DNA of 64,000 nucleotides from Podarcis raffonei (Eukaryota; Chordata; Lepidosauria; Squamata; Lacertidae): NCBI RefSeq assembly GCF_027172205.1, contig NC_070604.1, positions 3,673,501 to 3,737,500 of the forward strand, read 5' to 3'. Shown piece by piece: positions 1 to 11,696 of this stretch (position 1 is its first letter; each line of letters starts with the position of its first letter). The notes under the pieces were generated by a model. It saw only the letters and a program-made list of their open reading frames with translations, ran no database searches and was not told where the DNA came from. The position numbers and the translations under genes were made by a program.

Positions 1-384
1 ACGCCTCTCTTCTTCTCATAATGACAATGGCACCCACCTGAGAGGTGCCAGAACCGAGTTCCAGTGAGCTCTGGCTGAAAAAAGCCCTGAGCACCTGCCA
101 TTTGCATCAGGAAGGCAGCTGAAAATAGGGGTAACTCTTCTCTACTGTTCACTTATATATGTTTATTGCAGTATTTATATCAGAGCCTGGCAATAGTTTC
201 AATAAAAGTGGTTTGGATCCCAAGATATGTTAAGGAAGCTTCCAGCACCTTCCTTCCCTCTAGATCCCACTAGACTCCTTGAAAAGTCTCTCCAGAAAGC
301 GAGGCCACCATCTGAGATAAACAATAAAGCTCTGTATTTAGGAGCATAAAATCCAAGGTGCAGATATATGTTTGAGAAGGCCTA
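1..384. other. Unassigned flank
   Basis: No gene or clear repeat recognised. It precedes an old CR1 fragment and may itself be decayed repeat sequence. Confidence 0.3.
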
Positions 385-654
385 GAACAACAGGAACATT
401 GTTTCCGGACCACAGGAAGTAATAGTTTCACACTGTTCTGTGCTGATCAGGCCACATGTGGAATGCTGTGCCCAGTTGTGGGCACCACATTTTAAGAATG
501 ACACCAATTGCAGTGTCTCTAAAGAAGAGTGACGAGGACAGACAGGGCTCTCAGAACCAAGTAATAGGAAGAGTTGAGTATGCTTAGCCTGCAGAAAAAA
601 CGGTTTAGGGAGAACATGATAGTGGTCTTCAAATACAAGTTGCACGTAAGTTGC

Positions 655-997
655 AGGTCCTCCATGTGTCCCTATTTTCCAGCAACGTCCCTAATTTAGA
701 GAAGTCATCCCCGTTTCTGATTTGATCCCAGAATGTCCCACTTTTCCTTAGGATGTCCCTATTTTCATGGGAGAAATGTTGGAGGCTATGGAGTTATTTG
801 ACCTCCAAGCCATCTGAAGGCAGTTCTGTATTGGGAAGTTTTTTTAAATGTTTAATGAAGTTTTTATATATGTTGCAAGCTGCCCAGAGTGCTAAGGCAA
901 CCAATAAGATGTGTGGGGTGTAAATAGTAAAATTATTTTTATGTAATGGGACGTCCCTATTTTCATCAGAGAAATCTTGGAGGGTATGAAGTTGGGG
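655..997. repeat. Unclassified repeat with an internal direct repeat
   Basis: A segment reading GTCCCTATTTTCAT followed by a GAGAAAT-TTGGAGG-TATG-AGTT pattern occurs twice, near 753-800 and 950-992, about 200 bases apart. It lies inside the old CR1. Family not recognised; an old non-autonomous DNA element is possible. Confidence 0.4.
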
Positions 998-1480
998 ACA
1001 TCACCTTGCCAACAAAGGTCCGTATAGTTAAAGCCATGGTTTTCCCAGTAGTGATGTATGGAAGCGAGAGCTGAACCATAAAGAAGGCTGATTGCCGAAG
1101 AATTGATGCTTTTGAATTATGGTGCTGGAGGAGACTCTTGAGAGTCCCATGGACTGCAAGAAGATCAAATGCATCCATTCTTAAGGAAATCAGCCCTGAG
1201 TGCTCACTGGAAGGACAGATCGTGAAGCTGAGGCTCCAGTACTTTGGCCACCTCATGAGAAGAGAAGACTCCCTGGAAAAGACCCTGATGTTGGGAAAGA
1301 TTGAGGGCACAAGGAGAAGGGTACGACAGAGGACGAGATGGTTGGACAGTGTTCTCGAACCCACAAACATGAGTCTGACCAAACTGCGGGAGGCAGTGGA
1401 AGACAGGAGTGCCTGGCGTGCTCTGGTCCATGGGGTCACGAAGAGTCGGACACGACTAAACGACTAAACAACAACAACAC
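998..1480 (+). mobile_element. Bov-B LINE, 3' fragment with target duplication
   Basis: Encodes the C-terminal tail of Bov-B ORF2 (RTRWLDSVLEP, MSLTKLREAVEDRSAWRA, VHGVTKSRTRLND) and ends in the Bov-B terminus GAGTCGGACACGACTAAACG followed by (ACA)n. ATGAAGTTGGGG duplicates flank it at 986-997 and 1481-1492. It is 5'-truncated; one in-frame stop lies upstream of the open segment at 1138-1467. Confidence 0.85.
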
Positions 1481-1959
1481 ATGAAGTTGGGGCACATTTG
1501 TTAACTGTTGCTCCAGAGGCAAGAAGTAGAAATGATGGACAGAAGTTTCCGGAAGCAAATTTCAGCTAAGGATTAAGAGAAGCTTCTAATGGTATGAGCT
1601 GTTCAGCAATGGAACAGGCAACCTCAGGAGATGTAGGCCATTTTTTCTGGAGGTATTTAAGCAGAGGCTCAACAGCCACCTGTCTGGGAGTGCTGCAGTT
1701 GCATCCTGCATTGTGGATACTGGACTCAGTAGGGGGCTGGACAATGACTGCCAAGGTCCTTTCATGTTCTGTGGTCTTATGAATAGAGGGTGTGCCATAG
1801 GGGACTGCTGAGGGAAATTCCTAGATCGAACAGAGAGCTTCCTGGCCTTCCAGAGGGGATTTCAAGGGGGAAAGAAAGGGATGGGACATTTTCCCTCCTT
1901 GAATTTCCTTAACTAACTTAGGATCCAACCCTGTCTCTTCCTAGAATGGATTTATCATA

Positions 1960-2245
1960 GTTCTTCTGTTCCTTCCACATACCCCTATTTCTTGGTGTTC
2001 TCTATACTTGGTTATATGATTCTTAACAATACTTTCCATCAGTTTCCCCAGAAACATGAAACTAATTTCCAGGATCCTCCTGCCTCCCTTTTAAAAATTG
2101 CTGTTACATTGGCTACTATCCAGTCCTCAGATGTGCCATCTGATCTGAAGGACAAGTTATATATTTTCGTTAGAAAATCAGCTATCTCATATTTGAGTTC
2201 TTTGAGAACTCTTGCGTGGATGTCATCTGGACCCAGCAATTTTTT
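1960..2245 (-). mobile_element. CR1/L2-type LINE fragment
   Basis: Minus-strand translation gives GPDDIHARVLKELKYEIADF, then EDWIVANVTAIFK, the conserved start of a CR1-type reverse transcriptase. Diverged and without recognisable ends. Confidence 0.7.
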
Positions 2246-2667
2246 CAGTTTATATTTTCTCTGTTGATGCTACTGTATTTAAATAACTTTTTTTGGTCGG
2301 TTCTAATATTTTTAGCAATGTGTTCCTGTTCCACAAATTCTTTTTTTAGGATCCCTTACTGTCTGCTTACCATTTTGTGGCCTAATTTTGTGTTCCTTTT
2401 CATTCCCTTCATTTGAACAGTTTAAAACCTCCTTAGATTCCACTTCTTAACTGCACTGGCACCCTCTTGGTCTTCATGTTACCTTTGCTGATCTGTGGCT
2501 TGCACTCCAGTTGAGTTTCTAATATTGTTTTTAAACAACTCCCTAGCATTCTGGAGCGATTGTTTCAGTTTCTCATTGGGCATAGGATGTTAACTATGCT
2601 ATGCAGTGTGAGCCCTGGTGTAGCAGCTGCTAATTTTGTAAATTGTAAATTTTCTTCCCGTCCCAAC

Positions 2668-3034
2668 TGTTAGGATATTTCCGTTCCACCTTAAAAGGGA
2701 GCAGGATGTTTGTGTCACAGTCTGCGTATTTCCTGTTCACAGGATGTTTCTGTTGTGTCTTTGCTTTCGTTTCTCTGTGTGCCTGAACACGCAAGCAGGC
2801 AGTCATGTTTTTTCTTTGTTCTGATCAACGCTGAATAAACTTGGAAAAATGCTCTCCTGCTGTGCATCTTTCGCCGTGTGAATTCTGCTGATAGAGCGTG
2901 CATCAGCCCAGGAATGTGGGAAGCTATTTTCTGGAGCTCATGTCGCTAATTGCTGATACTGCGTGTCTACGGGAGATCGATGGACGTCCGGAGACGACGT
3001 GGGACCATGATGGGCTTTATCTCCCTGGCAGTAT
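2668..3034 (+). mobile_element. Candidate solo LTR (retroviral fossil)
   Basis: About 370 bases beginning TGTTAGGA, with an AATAAA signal near 2834, flanked by CCCAAC duplicates (2662-2667, 3035-3040). It interrupts the 3' flank of copy A relative to copies B and C. No internal retroviral sequence is attached. Family not identified. Confidence 0.5.
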
Positions 3035-3207
3035 CCCAACACCAACTTCCAGTCCCACCTTACACAAAAAATACATCCATATATGCAAGATAATTTATTT
3101 TTCAATTTTAAAAGCATGTTTACAAATTTCATTTGGAAAAGATCATTAAAAGATGCTGAAGGTGAGTTTGTGGAGTTCAACGAAAATCATAAGTGCCAAA
3201 AGGAGAC

Positions 3208-6200
3208 CTATTTTATTTCATTCTTACACAGGCAAGAAGCAGTGCAGTCTTTCAGCATGTTTGGTTTCGTACATCCTTCTGACTTCACTAAGTCAGGGCA
3301 GTTGGTGAACTTATCAGTATGTTTGCAAGGGTTGGCTGAAAGTGAAAAGAAGAACACACTACCATCAGTCTGGACATTAACAAAAGCAAAACATCCCCAA
3401 TAGATTCAAACTCTAGGGACGCTTTCATTTTTAGTTCATATACTGGAGCTTAAGATCAAAACTGAAGATTATACAAAAGAAAAAAGAACACTGAACATAT
3501 TATTTAACAGTTGTTCTAATGGATGTAATAATTAAATGCATAAACAGTTTAGCAACCCTGACCATAACTCAGAAGAAAAGGCCTGAAAAACAAGCCTTAT
3601 GAGGAATGGTTGAGGGAGTTGGGCATGTTTAACCTGGAGAAGAGGAGACGGAGAGGTGATATAACAGCTAACTTCAAGTATCTGAAAGGCCGTCACATGT
3701 AAGATGGGGCAAGCGTGTTTCCTCCTGCTCCAGAGGATAGAACCTGAACCAATGGAGTCAAATTACAAGGAAGGAGATTCTGACTAAACATCAGGAAGAA
3801 CTTCTGACAGGAGGAGCTGTTTGACAGGGGAATGGACTCCCTTGGGAGGTGGTGGACTCTCCTTGCTTGGAGGTTCTTAAGCAGAGGTTGAGTGGACACC
3901 TGCCCTGGCTGCTTTGGTTGAGATTCCTGCAATGCAGGAGGTTGGACTAGATGACACTTCCAACTCTACAATCCTGTGATGCTGTGAAATTGGGCAGGCT
4001 TTGATTGCCACATCTTATGAACATTATGTAGAAATCCCTACATTCACCTTAAAAATAAAAAAGGTTATTGTGACTTAGGAGGCAGAAGCCTTTCTGCAGG
4101 TGGTATGACCTCCCCACCATCGATGGAGAAGTGGTACTGCCATCAGTGCCAGTTTTGGGCAAGATGGTGTCCATTTGGGGCAAGATCTTTGGTGCTGATG
4201 GGAGCGCTGCTTCTCCGCCTTTGGCAGATGCGGCAGGGTGTGCGGTAGCGGCAGGAGCAATTAGGTGGTGGTGGGAGTGGTGGCAAGGCAAGGCAGAACT
4301 TCTCATTTCACCTCTAGTGGTGAAACGGGATGTGCTGCCTCGGCTTCCATCAAATTCAGTGGGATTTTCTTCTGAGTAACTAGGTTTGGAATATGCTGGT
4401 TTTAGCATTCAAATTTAGAATATAATTGGCGATATCCCTTCCATTCTACAAAAAACCTTGTAATCTTGGGGGAACAGAGATATCTATATATCTATATGGA
4501 TCTTCATAAGCAGCAGTGGATCTCTGCCTGCCCATCTCCTGCTTTCTTCCTGGCTAAACTGTCCGGGCCGAGCATCTCTTTGGCAGTGCATTGTGCATGC
4601 AGCGCAGAAGTATCATATCTGGATGCAAGACTTCCACATCACACCAGCGCTGCTCCCAGTGCACATTGGGGCAGATCCAGAAGTAGGGCCTCTAAGCAGA
4701 AATCAGCACAGCTTTTCCTACTATCCCTTATACTAACTTGGTGACAGTTAACAGGCCCAATGAGTTCTGAATTCTAACTGAGTGCCCTTTCTAAAGAAAA
4801 GATGGAGAAGCTTTAATATTTGAAGTTATTTGTACGTACTGCATAATTTGTTGTCACAAGCATGACGGCAGTCCCCACAAGATGGTCCAGACTTATATGG
4901 GGTTTTAAGTAAGCCTTGTATGTTCCCTCTGGAATGAGAAATGCAAAAAAGTGCACAGGTTTTTTTATTAATTTCATGAAATTTATATAAATATTTTTTT
5001 TAAAAAAAACCCAAAGCAGCTCAGTCCTGGTATGCTGTAGCCGGTTGTTTGTATTCAGAGGGAGCAATCTAGTGGTGTCAGTTCAGTAATGCTGTGCTCT
5101 AGGTGCTAGTGGGAATGGAAATGAGGCTGGGATGCCTTGGCTGGAGAGTGAAGAAGTTTTGCCTGTAGAATTACTAGAAAGGCAGGACATCACATTGGGA
5201 GGGATAAAACACAACTCACTTTATTTTCCTATGTGCAACCTAAGCTGCTTGCACAACACCACATCCCTGTTTCTAAAGAGGGAAGGGTGACAACTCAACA
5301 TCCAGAACAAGCCAATGCAAATGAACTTAATGAACACAGCATGTTGTAATTTGGATTATTCTAATGGTCTGTGAAGTTTATTCTGTCCGTTGACAATCTG
5401 CTATTAACTCCCTTTATCTTCTGCACCTCCCAGTGTTATGTAATCTCTCAGGAATGTTAATAGCTGGATACCTCTTCCAAAGGGCTGGGGCTGTATCATC
5501 GGTAAAGAGAATCTCACGGGCGTTATTCACAGACTGTATCATATGTGCTCACTAGCAATGCAACAAAATATGATCAAGGGGTCCCTGTATCTCAACACAC
5601 TTTTCAAGAGAATCTTTTACCCTCCTGGGTAAAACTTCCTGGGTTCTGAACTTTTAAGAATTTGGTTCTGCATTGCTTGTCAAAGATGGCAGCTTTTGTT
5701 AAGCCCCTTTGAACAGGGCTTTGCAGCTGCCACTGGTCCGCCTAACAGAGGTGCCTGAAAATCTTTTTCAGCTGAGCCAGGTCTTTGTCTGCCCCCATCT
5801 GCTCCTATATGACATCAGGTGTAGGGCAGGCAGGTGTGGCTTGGCTTGGCTGAAATATCCTGGTGGGTCAAACAGGGAAGCCAGGTTGGAGGTTCCCAGC
5901 CCTTGTTTAGAGCAAACTTAATAAATATGTAAATGAATAAAAAAGAACATTCTTTTCTGAGGCACTGTGGCTCACTTAATGCTGAATATGCTGCTGGTGT
6001 GAATTGGTGGATGACGGAAGCTATGGGCACTAAGAGAGGAGGATTGCAAGGAGTGGGGGCACTGCCTTTTGTGCCTTTACACAGTATTAAAGCAAGGTTA
6101 AACCATAGCTAAGGGACTCGGGTGGCGCTGTGGTCTAAACCACAGAACCTAGGGCTTGCCAATCAGAAGGTCGGCGGTTCGAATCCCTGCAACGGGGTGA

Positions 6201-9200
6201 GTTCCCGTTGCTTGGTCCCTGCTCCTGCCAAACTAGCAGTTTGAAAGCATGTCAAGTGCAAGTAGATACATAGGTACCGCTCCGGCGGGAAGGTAAACGG
6301 CGTTTCCGTGCGCTGCTCTGGTTTGCCAGAAGCAGCTTAGACATGCTGGCCACATGACCTGGAAGCTGTACGCCGGCTCCCTCGGCCAGTAAAGCGAGAT
6401 GAGCGCCGCAACCCCAGAGTCATCTGTGACTGGACTTAACGGTCAGGGGTCCCTTTACCTAAACCATAGCTAAACTGGTGCACCAAACCTTAACAGGACT
6501 AAAGGTCTCCAACTGTTGCCAGAAAATTCTTTTGGGATTTTGACTCAGCCAAACACAACACAACACAACACAACACCAGCTGCTGCCACCTGATTACCCA
6601 AGGTAATAGGAACAACCCGGCTGTTTTTGTTTACTAGTTGGCTAGCAACCATTGACATTCCGAGTTACTGCTTTACTAGTGTGCAAACTTCCTGTGGCTG
6701 TTATGAGAGTTGTTCCATTCCATTTTTATAGTCTAATGTATTTCATATTTATGTTTAAAATGTGTTGTTAAATCCCTTGAAGACGTTGTGTAACAAACAG
6801 CTAACAAGCTCAATAAATAATTAAATAGTACATACGCAGGACAGTAGTGGCAAAAGTAGAGGTATTTCAAGCGGTTTTGAGGGCAGTGGGCAGCATAACA
6901 ACCCATTTTGTAAGACCTGTACCAAACCACCTGTAGATATAAAAACATCCACACAAGAAAATACGTTAGAATCTAACTGTTTTCATAATGAGCCAGAAAA
7001 ACATACATTTAACATCAGCATTAAAAATAAAACAACCCCTAGATTTCATCACTTTGTGTTGTGTTATTAGGAGCACCTTGAAAAGGGGGTATGATACTAA
7101 AGAATTTAACAATTTCCAAGTAACAATTCCAATAATTTTCTTCCTCTGGGAGATGCAGCTCAGAAATGTATACAGCTGTGAATGTGAATGGCATCATGGG
7201 GGTCTGAAGAAACCACAGAAATAAACGCACAGCAAAGATAAAGACAATCCATTGTCTGGACTTATGTGTGAAAAATATGGAAAAAGTACTGGGTGGAACG
7301 CGAGGGAAAAACCCACCTCTTTTCGGTTTTCTTCCTTCCTTCTGTGAGGTCCCAGGCAGCAGCAAGCCAAGATGTGAGTGGGCTGTCAGGCATGGATTGA
7401 CTAGCTGAACCATGCGCTTGAGAAAGATACAAAACGGTGTTTGAGTTACCTGAGTGTAATGGCCAATTACGGCCCCTGGACGGACTGCTCCAACACCGTA
7501 CTTGAAATCTTTCACCTCGTTGTACCAAGCTTGAATCACGTCATTCCATGAAGTAGCATGAGATGATGCAAATATATTTTCGCCGCATGAAAAGCCATCT
7601 AGAAGTTGAGACGGGAAGCATTAACAAAACTCATGATTCCTGACCTAGGAAATTCTGTAAACAAGAGGAGTCATGCAATGCTTCAGAGGAACATTCTGCA
7701 ACAGGTAAAAGCTTGTTTATTCAAGCAGAATTTGTTCACCCGCAAAGGAGAGATTTTATTTACCGTATGTAACCCATTTGAGCCAGTGCTTGAACAACAC
7801 AGAATCTTTGCTTAATTGGGAATGATAAATCTTATAACTTCTTTGATACAGTTCTATTTGGGATACCTTTTGATGTTCCATGTTTCTTGCTTAGCGTTTA
7901 GGAGTTACCTATATCTGATTAAACTGGGAAGCAGCTGTTCAGTTTTAAACTATGGGGTGAAAGGGGGGATATAAAATATGAACTGGGCACACTAAGGGTG
8001 GTGATTGATGTATAATTGCCCAGGTATTTGTCTTTATATTAAATTTTTGTTATACAAAAATATCTTTATTTCAACCAATATTATAACCCCTCTTTAGAGA
8101 CAGAAGTCTTTGTTTCAGTAGGGTACATTCTTAGCTAGAAGTGTTTCAGTTTAAAGCATTGTAACCACGTCAGTGGCACAATGTGATATCACATATACAG
8201 TGCATATAAATCACTTTTTCTTTACCAGTCTAGCTGAGTCCCAGATGTGGGCAGAATTTGTGGTTTACATTTGATATGGAAAACTGAGTTGCAATGAAAG
8301 GTAGAGGAAGAAAGAAGAGTCTGCATTTTGGTACAAGCAATAAATAATGAAGAATTAATTTTAATGAGTAAACTTATTCAAAGGTGTTACCAGAAAGAAA
8401 CATTTGTCAGTTACTTTTAGTAAATGTTAAATGAGCTTCCTTTTTCATCTGATTCTGATTCTTTGGTGATTATCCATAGGCTTACTAGAGCAAATTAAAA
8501 TATTCTGAATTTAGAACCTGTCAGCGTATAAGACATTAAACATATCTATTATACAGCCCAAAAAGGCTAATCTCAGCTGTGCTGTATAAATTGCCCAATA
8601 GCTGGCATCCTTTGATGAATTCCAAAGTAATACCTTCAGTGGAAGAAAGTGGAAGCTGAAAGGTCTTGTTTTAAAATGTTACCATTTCTGAATTGTTAGT
8701 GACTGCAAAAGATTTATTATTTTAGTGATTAACTACATACTTCCAGGATCCGGAATGAACATGTATGAACTGCTGTGTGGTGCTTTAAAAATTGTATGCA
8801 TCTAAGGTGGATGCTGCATGTATAGAGGCAAAGGTATGCTGATTTCTGAGTTTGGATGTTAGAAAGAACTCGAACATTCCTCTGTATTATTCCCTTTTTG
8901 TGGCATTCTTCCAGTGTGTTTTTAAAAAAATATGCTTTATAAAATTATGCTCAGACTGACGACTGCAAGGTTGTTGAAGGAATAAGTGAATGCTGATTGA
9001 ATGTGGATTATATTATAGATCTCTCTAAAACATTTCTACAGTGCTTACTGACAGCTCTACTTGCCAGCAATTCTTTGGTCTGGTGGGCTGTGGGCAAAAC
9101 GACATTTCTTTGCCACGCGTTCGGCATTTGCTCTCGCAGCAGGACTCCATTCCTAAATGAAAAAAGATGTAGCAAAGGTGAGAATGGAGGCATACTGTAA

Positions 9201-11696
9201 AGATGGAGAAGATAATATCTGTCTGATCGCTTGTCACCTTTCAGCTTTCTTCAAAACCTTGATGTGTATGTCCATGTGTGCATGCTTGTTCCCCTTTAAT
9301 GATAGTTATTTTGTGGCTGGGTCATGGCTTGAATATATGAAGGAAAAACAGAACTGCCGTCCTTTCCCATCACTCTTTCCAGTCCCAACCCAGCACTTGC
9401 CCAAGATATCTTGGCACCTGAGACAAACCACAAAATGGTGCCCCCCACTAGGAAAGAAGGGGGGGGGGAATGAGGTTCTACATCAGAAAAAATGGGGGGG
9501 GGATAAAGATCAACAATGGGAACAAGCAGGGAGTGAAGAACTACATTGGGAACAAGGGAGGGAATCAAATCAGCCTTACCTGATGGTTGAGCTGGTAATC
9601 ACAGGCTCTCCTGGGGGGAAAGGGGCCATCTCTGAATCATGCCAGGTGGGTGCAGACCCCAGGAGACCCCAGAGGGCAGTCCCAGCTATTTCCTCCTTAG
9701 AAGTGGGAGGGGATGAGCAGTCCCTCCTATTTGCTGAGGGGGAAGCGGCATGGGGGGTACCAAGGTGGTAGCAGACCTGTCCTCCGAGGAAGGCACCACT
9801 GTGGCAACAGTGACAGGCAGCATGTTCCTTGCAGTCAGAACTGCTGCCCCTGTGGATTCTGCTGCCTGAGGCGGTTGCCTCAGTTTGCCTCATGGGAGGG
9901 CCGGTTCTGCCCCAACCCCAACGCCTGGATGATCTTAACCATGGTTTAGCATCACATCTGCCTGACTCCTGTCAGCCCTGCTTAATGGCAGTAACCATTA
10001 TTCAAACCCTGATTAAGAGACTGATGCGGGTGGCACTGTGGTCTAAACCACTGAACCTCTTGGACTTGCCGATCAGAAGGTTGGCAGTTCGAATCCCCAC
10101 AACGGGGTGAGCTCCCATTGCTCTCTCCCAGCTCCTGCCAACCTAACAGTTTGAAAGCATGCCAGTGCGAGTAGATGAATAGGTACCACTGTAGCGGGAA
10201 GGTAAACAGCATTTCTGTGCGCTCTGGTTTCCGTCACGGTGTTCGGTTGCACCAGAAGCAGTTTAGTCATGCTGGCCACATGACCCGGAAAGCTGTCTGT
10301 GGACAAACGCCAGTTCCATCGGCCTGAAGTGAGATGAGTACCACACCCCATAGTCGCCTTTGACTGGACTTAACCATCCAGGGGTCCTTTACCTTTTACC
10401 TAGGAGACTGAGTTAGGCACTCTCAGCTACTACTAAGTTACTACTGAGGTAAGTGCATATTCCTAGCCCACTACATGGACAAGTGGAGGAAGGGAAAGCA
10501 TACATGGTGTTTTTTCTCCTGATTGGACAAGAACATGTAGGAAGTTAAAGCAAGCAAGGGCTGGATTATATCTGTCCAAGGGAACACAAAGCGCAGAGGT
10601 GAGAAGCGGCATCAATAGACTCTGAGCCTGCACTATTATTACTAATGATTACCACAACTCATTAAGCTGAACCTTGCTTGCTGAACATGAATCGGCATGA
10701 ATTCCTTAAGCTGACTCTAATATCACAAGCTAAGAACACCCAGCCAGCCAACTGAGGAGGCACCAGGGGTAGCCTGGTTACAGTCTGGTTCCCCATTTGC
10801 ATTGTATTTCTGTTGAAATCATACTGATTAGTTCTAAATTCGCACTTATACCTATGAATTAGCATATGCAAATATCATGTGCCTGCTTGTCCTTTTTAAA
10901 TTAAAAAATGATGTTTAAATGGCATTCCCTTGTGAAATGCAAATCTGCTTGTGAGCCTCATTCTTGAAGTGATCAAGAACAAGTTTTCTGCCTGCAAGAA
11001 AGTGTAGTAAACATGCAAAACACTTGCCAATGCACCTGGAACTATGAATTTCTCCTCTTTCTATCTTACCATCTTCAGCATGTTGCTTGCAGTGGGCTTC
11101 ACTTCTCTCCGCAGGGCATTGTGCTTGTCAAGAATTTGCTTTTGGTCACCTGGTCCAACCCCTAGTGCATGTGCCTAAAGTGAGAGAGTGATTAAATTCC
11201 TCTTGCATTTATTCATAATATATTACACCAATATAATTTTAGCACTGTTTCTGTAAGAATCATGGCCATGGTGAAAACATGCCATAAATGAAATCTGACA
11301 TAAACAAAATCTCAGTTGTAAGCTGTTGTAAACTGTTGGGCAATGCCATGGCATTAACGTCTCTCTGACGTACTCTGGATAAATCCACAGTTATTGAAAT
11401 CAACTTCCTCCATTAAGTATGATCTTCTTAAAATGTATTGTCTTTACAGATGAAGCAGTGAAGCACATTTTGGCTAATTAAAGAGAATGTTTAGGTTGAC
11501 GAAGCTCCAATCCCGTATTTGAAAACAACCCCGCTAAATTTAGTAACTTTTCATGTCCCACTGCCTGAGATACGAGAGAGTTAAGCATCTCTCAGTATTG
11601 CTACACTACACGACGTAAAAAACAACAACACTTTACCCTTGAAGCAGGCTGTTGCAGCAGAGCAGCAAGACTCAGCAACACGATGAGCAGGATCAT
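3208..11696 (-). CDS. CRISP: Cysteine-rich secretory protein, copy A (complete, 7 coding exons)
   Basis: Secreted CAP-superfamily protein of the CRISP family. Coding exons in transcript order: 11637-11696 (signal peptide, [14 protein letters not shown]...), 11070-11174, 9065-9152, 7450-7598, 6836-6930, 4840-4928 and 3208-3335 (stop TAG). Joined, they give about 237 residues, the usual family size. The PR-1/CAP domain shows KHNALRR, CGENI, CAP signature 1 [16 protein letters not shown] and signature 2 [10 protein letters not shown]; then the hinge ([13 protein letters not shown]) and the ICR domain ([12 protein letters not shown]...ASCLC). Cysteine count is 16 (6+4+6), as expected. Exon phases match across all junctions. 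Intron 4 uses a GC donor (GCAAGT); the nearby GT site is out of phase. Oddities: Val replaces the usual Trp in ...AERVAKKC. The start lies two bases into exon 2, after a non-coding exon. Known relatives block ion channels (helothermine, snake CRISPs), but this copy's target and expression are unknown. Confidence 0.93.
3570..3990 (+). mobile_element. CR1 LINE 3' end
   Basis: Resembles the end of the CR1 at 40842-43557: the GGAGTTGGGCATGTTTAACC region (FSLEKRR counterpart), then GGTTGGACTAGATGACACTTCCAACTCTAC and a degraded ATTCTATG-type tail. It lies in intron 7 of copy A, 5'-truncated, moderately old. Confidence 0.8.
6113..6460 (+). mobile_element. tRNA-derived SINE, Sauria type, full length
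   Basis: tRNA-like head with A-box and B-box (GGTTCGAATCC), body, and a Bov-B-like tail ending GGTCAGGGGTCCCTTTACCT. Duplicates AAACCATAGCTAA at 6100-6112 and 6461-6473 define the ends. It sits in intron 6 of copy A. Close to consensus-like copies elsewhere in the window, so fairly young. Confidence 0.85.
6553..6583. repeat. (ACACA)-type microsatellite
   Basis: About six tandem copies of a CAACA unit in intron 6 of copy A. Confidence 0.8.
9390..9912. mobile_element. Possible hAT-type non-autonomous element
   Basis: Extra sequence relative to the same intron of copies B and C, ending GGGAGGGCCGGTTCTG, a common hAT-like terminus in reversed form, with CCCAACCC-like flanks on both sides. The left terminus is unclear. 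Contains G-rich runs. It lies in intron 3 of copy A. Confidence 0.35.
10025..10402 (+). mobile_element. tRNA-derived SINE, Sauria type
   Basis: Head GCGGGTGGCACTGTGGTCTAAACC, B-box GTTCGAATCC and tail CCAGGGGTCCTTTACC. An AGACTGA motif occurs on both sides as a probable target duplication. More diverged than the copy at 6113. Intron 3 of copy A. Confidence 0.8.

Larger units (their letters stand above)
385..1790 (+). mobile_element. Old CR1 LINE 3' fragment, split by later insertions
   Basis: 385-650 matches the end of CR1 ORF2 (a counterpart of the segment encoding [11 protein letters not shown]...[12 protein letters not shown]). About 1503-1790 continues with the CR1 C-terminal and 3' region. 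The two halves are separated by an unclassified repeat (655-997) and a Bov-B tail (998-1480). Heavily diverged, hence old. Confidence 0.65.

Noticed and set aside
966-1439. 157-codon minus-strand open frame
   Set aside because: Antisense shadow of the Bov-B tail.
6120-6195. Possible tRNA gene
   Set aside because: A-box and B-box belong to the head of a dispersed SINE with a Bov-B-like tail and target duplicates; the same holds for the other SINE heads.
7039-7539. 166-codon minus-strand open frame
   Set aside because: It is most of CRISP exon 5 of copy A read through the donor site into intron 5; the true exon is 7450-7598.
9041-9064. GT donor (CA/GTAAGC) after exon 4 of copy A
   Set aside because: Wrong phase for exon 5 and not conserved in copy B; the GC donor fits all three copies.
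9157-9771. 204-codon plus-strand open frame
   Set aside because: It runs antisense to intron 3 of copy A through a G-rich, probably hAT-derived insert; no domain, splice context or conservation in copies B and C.
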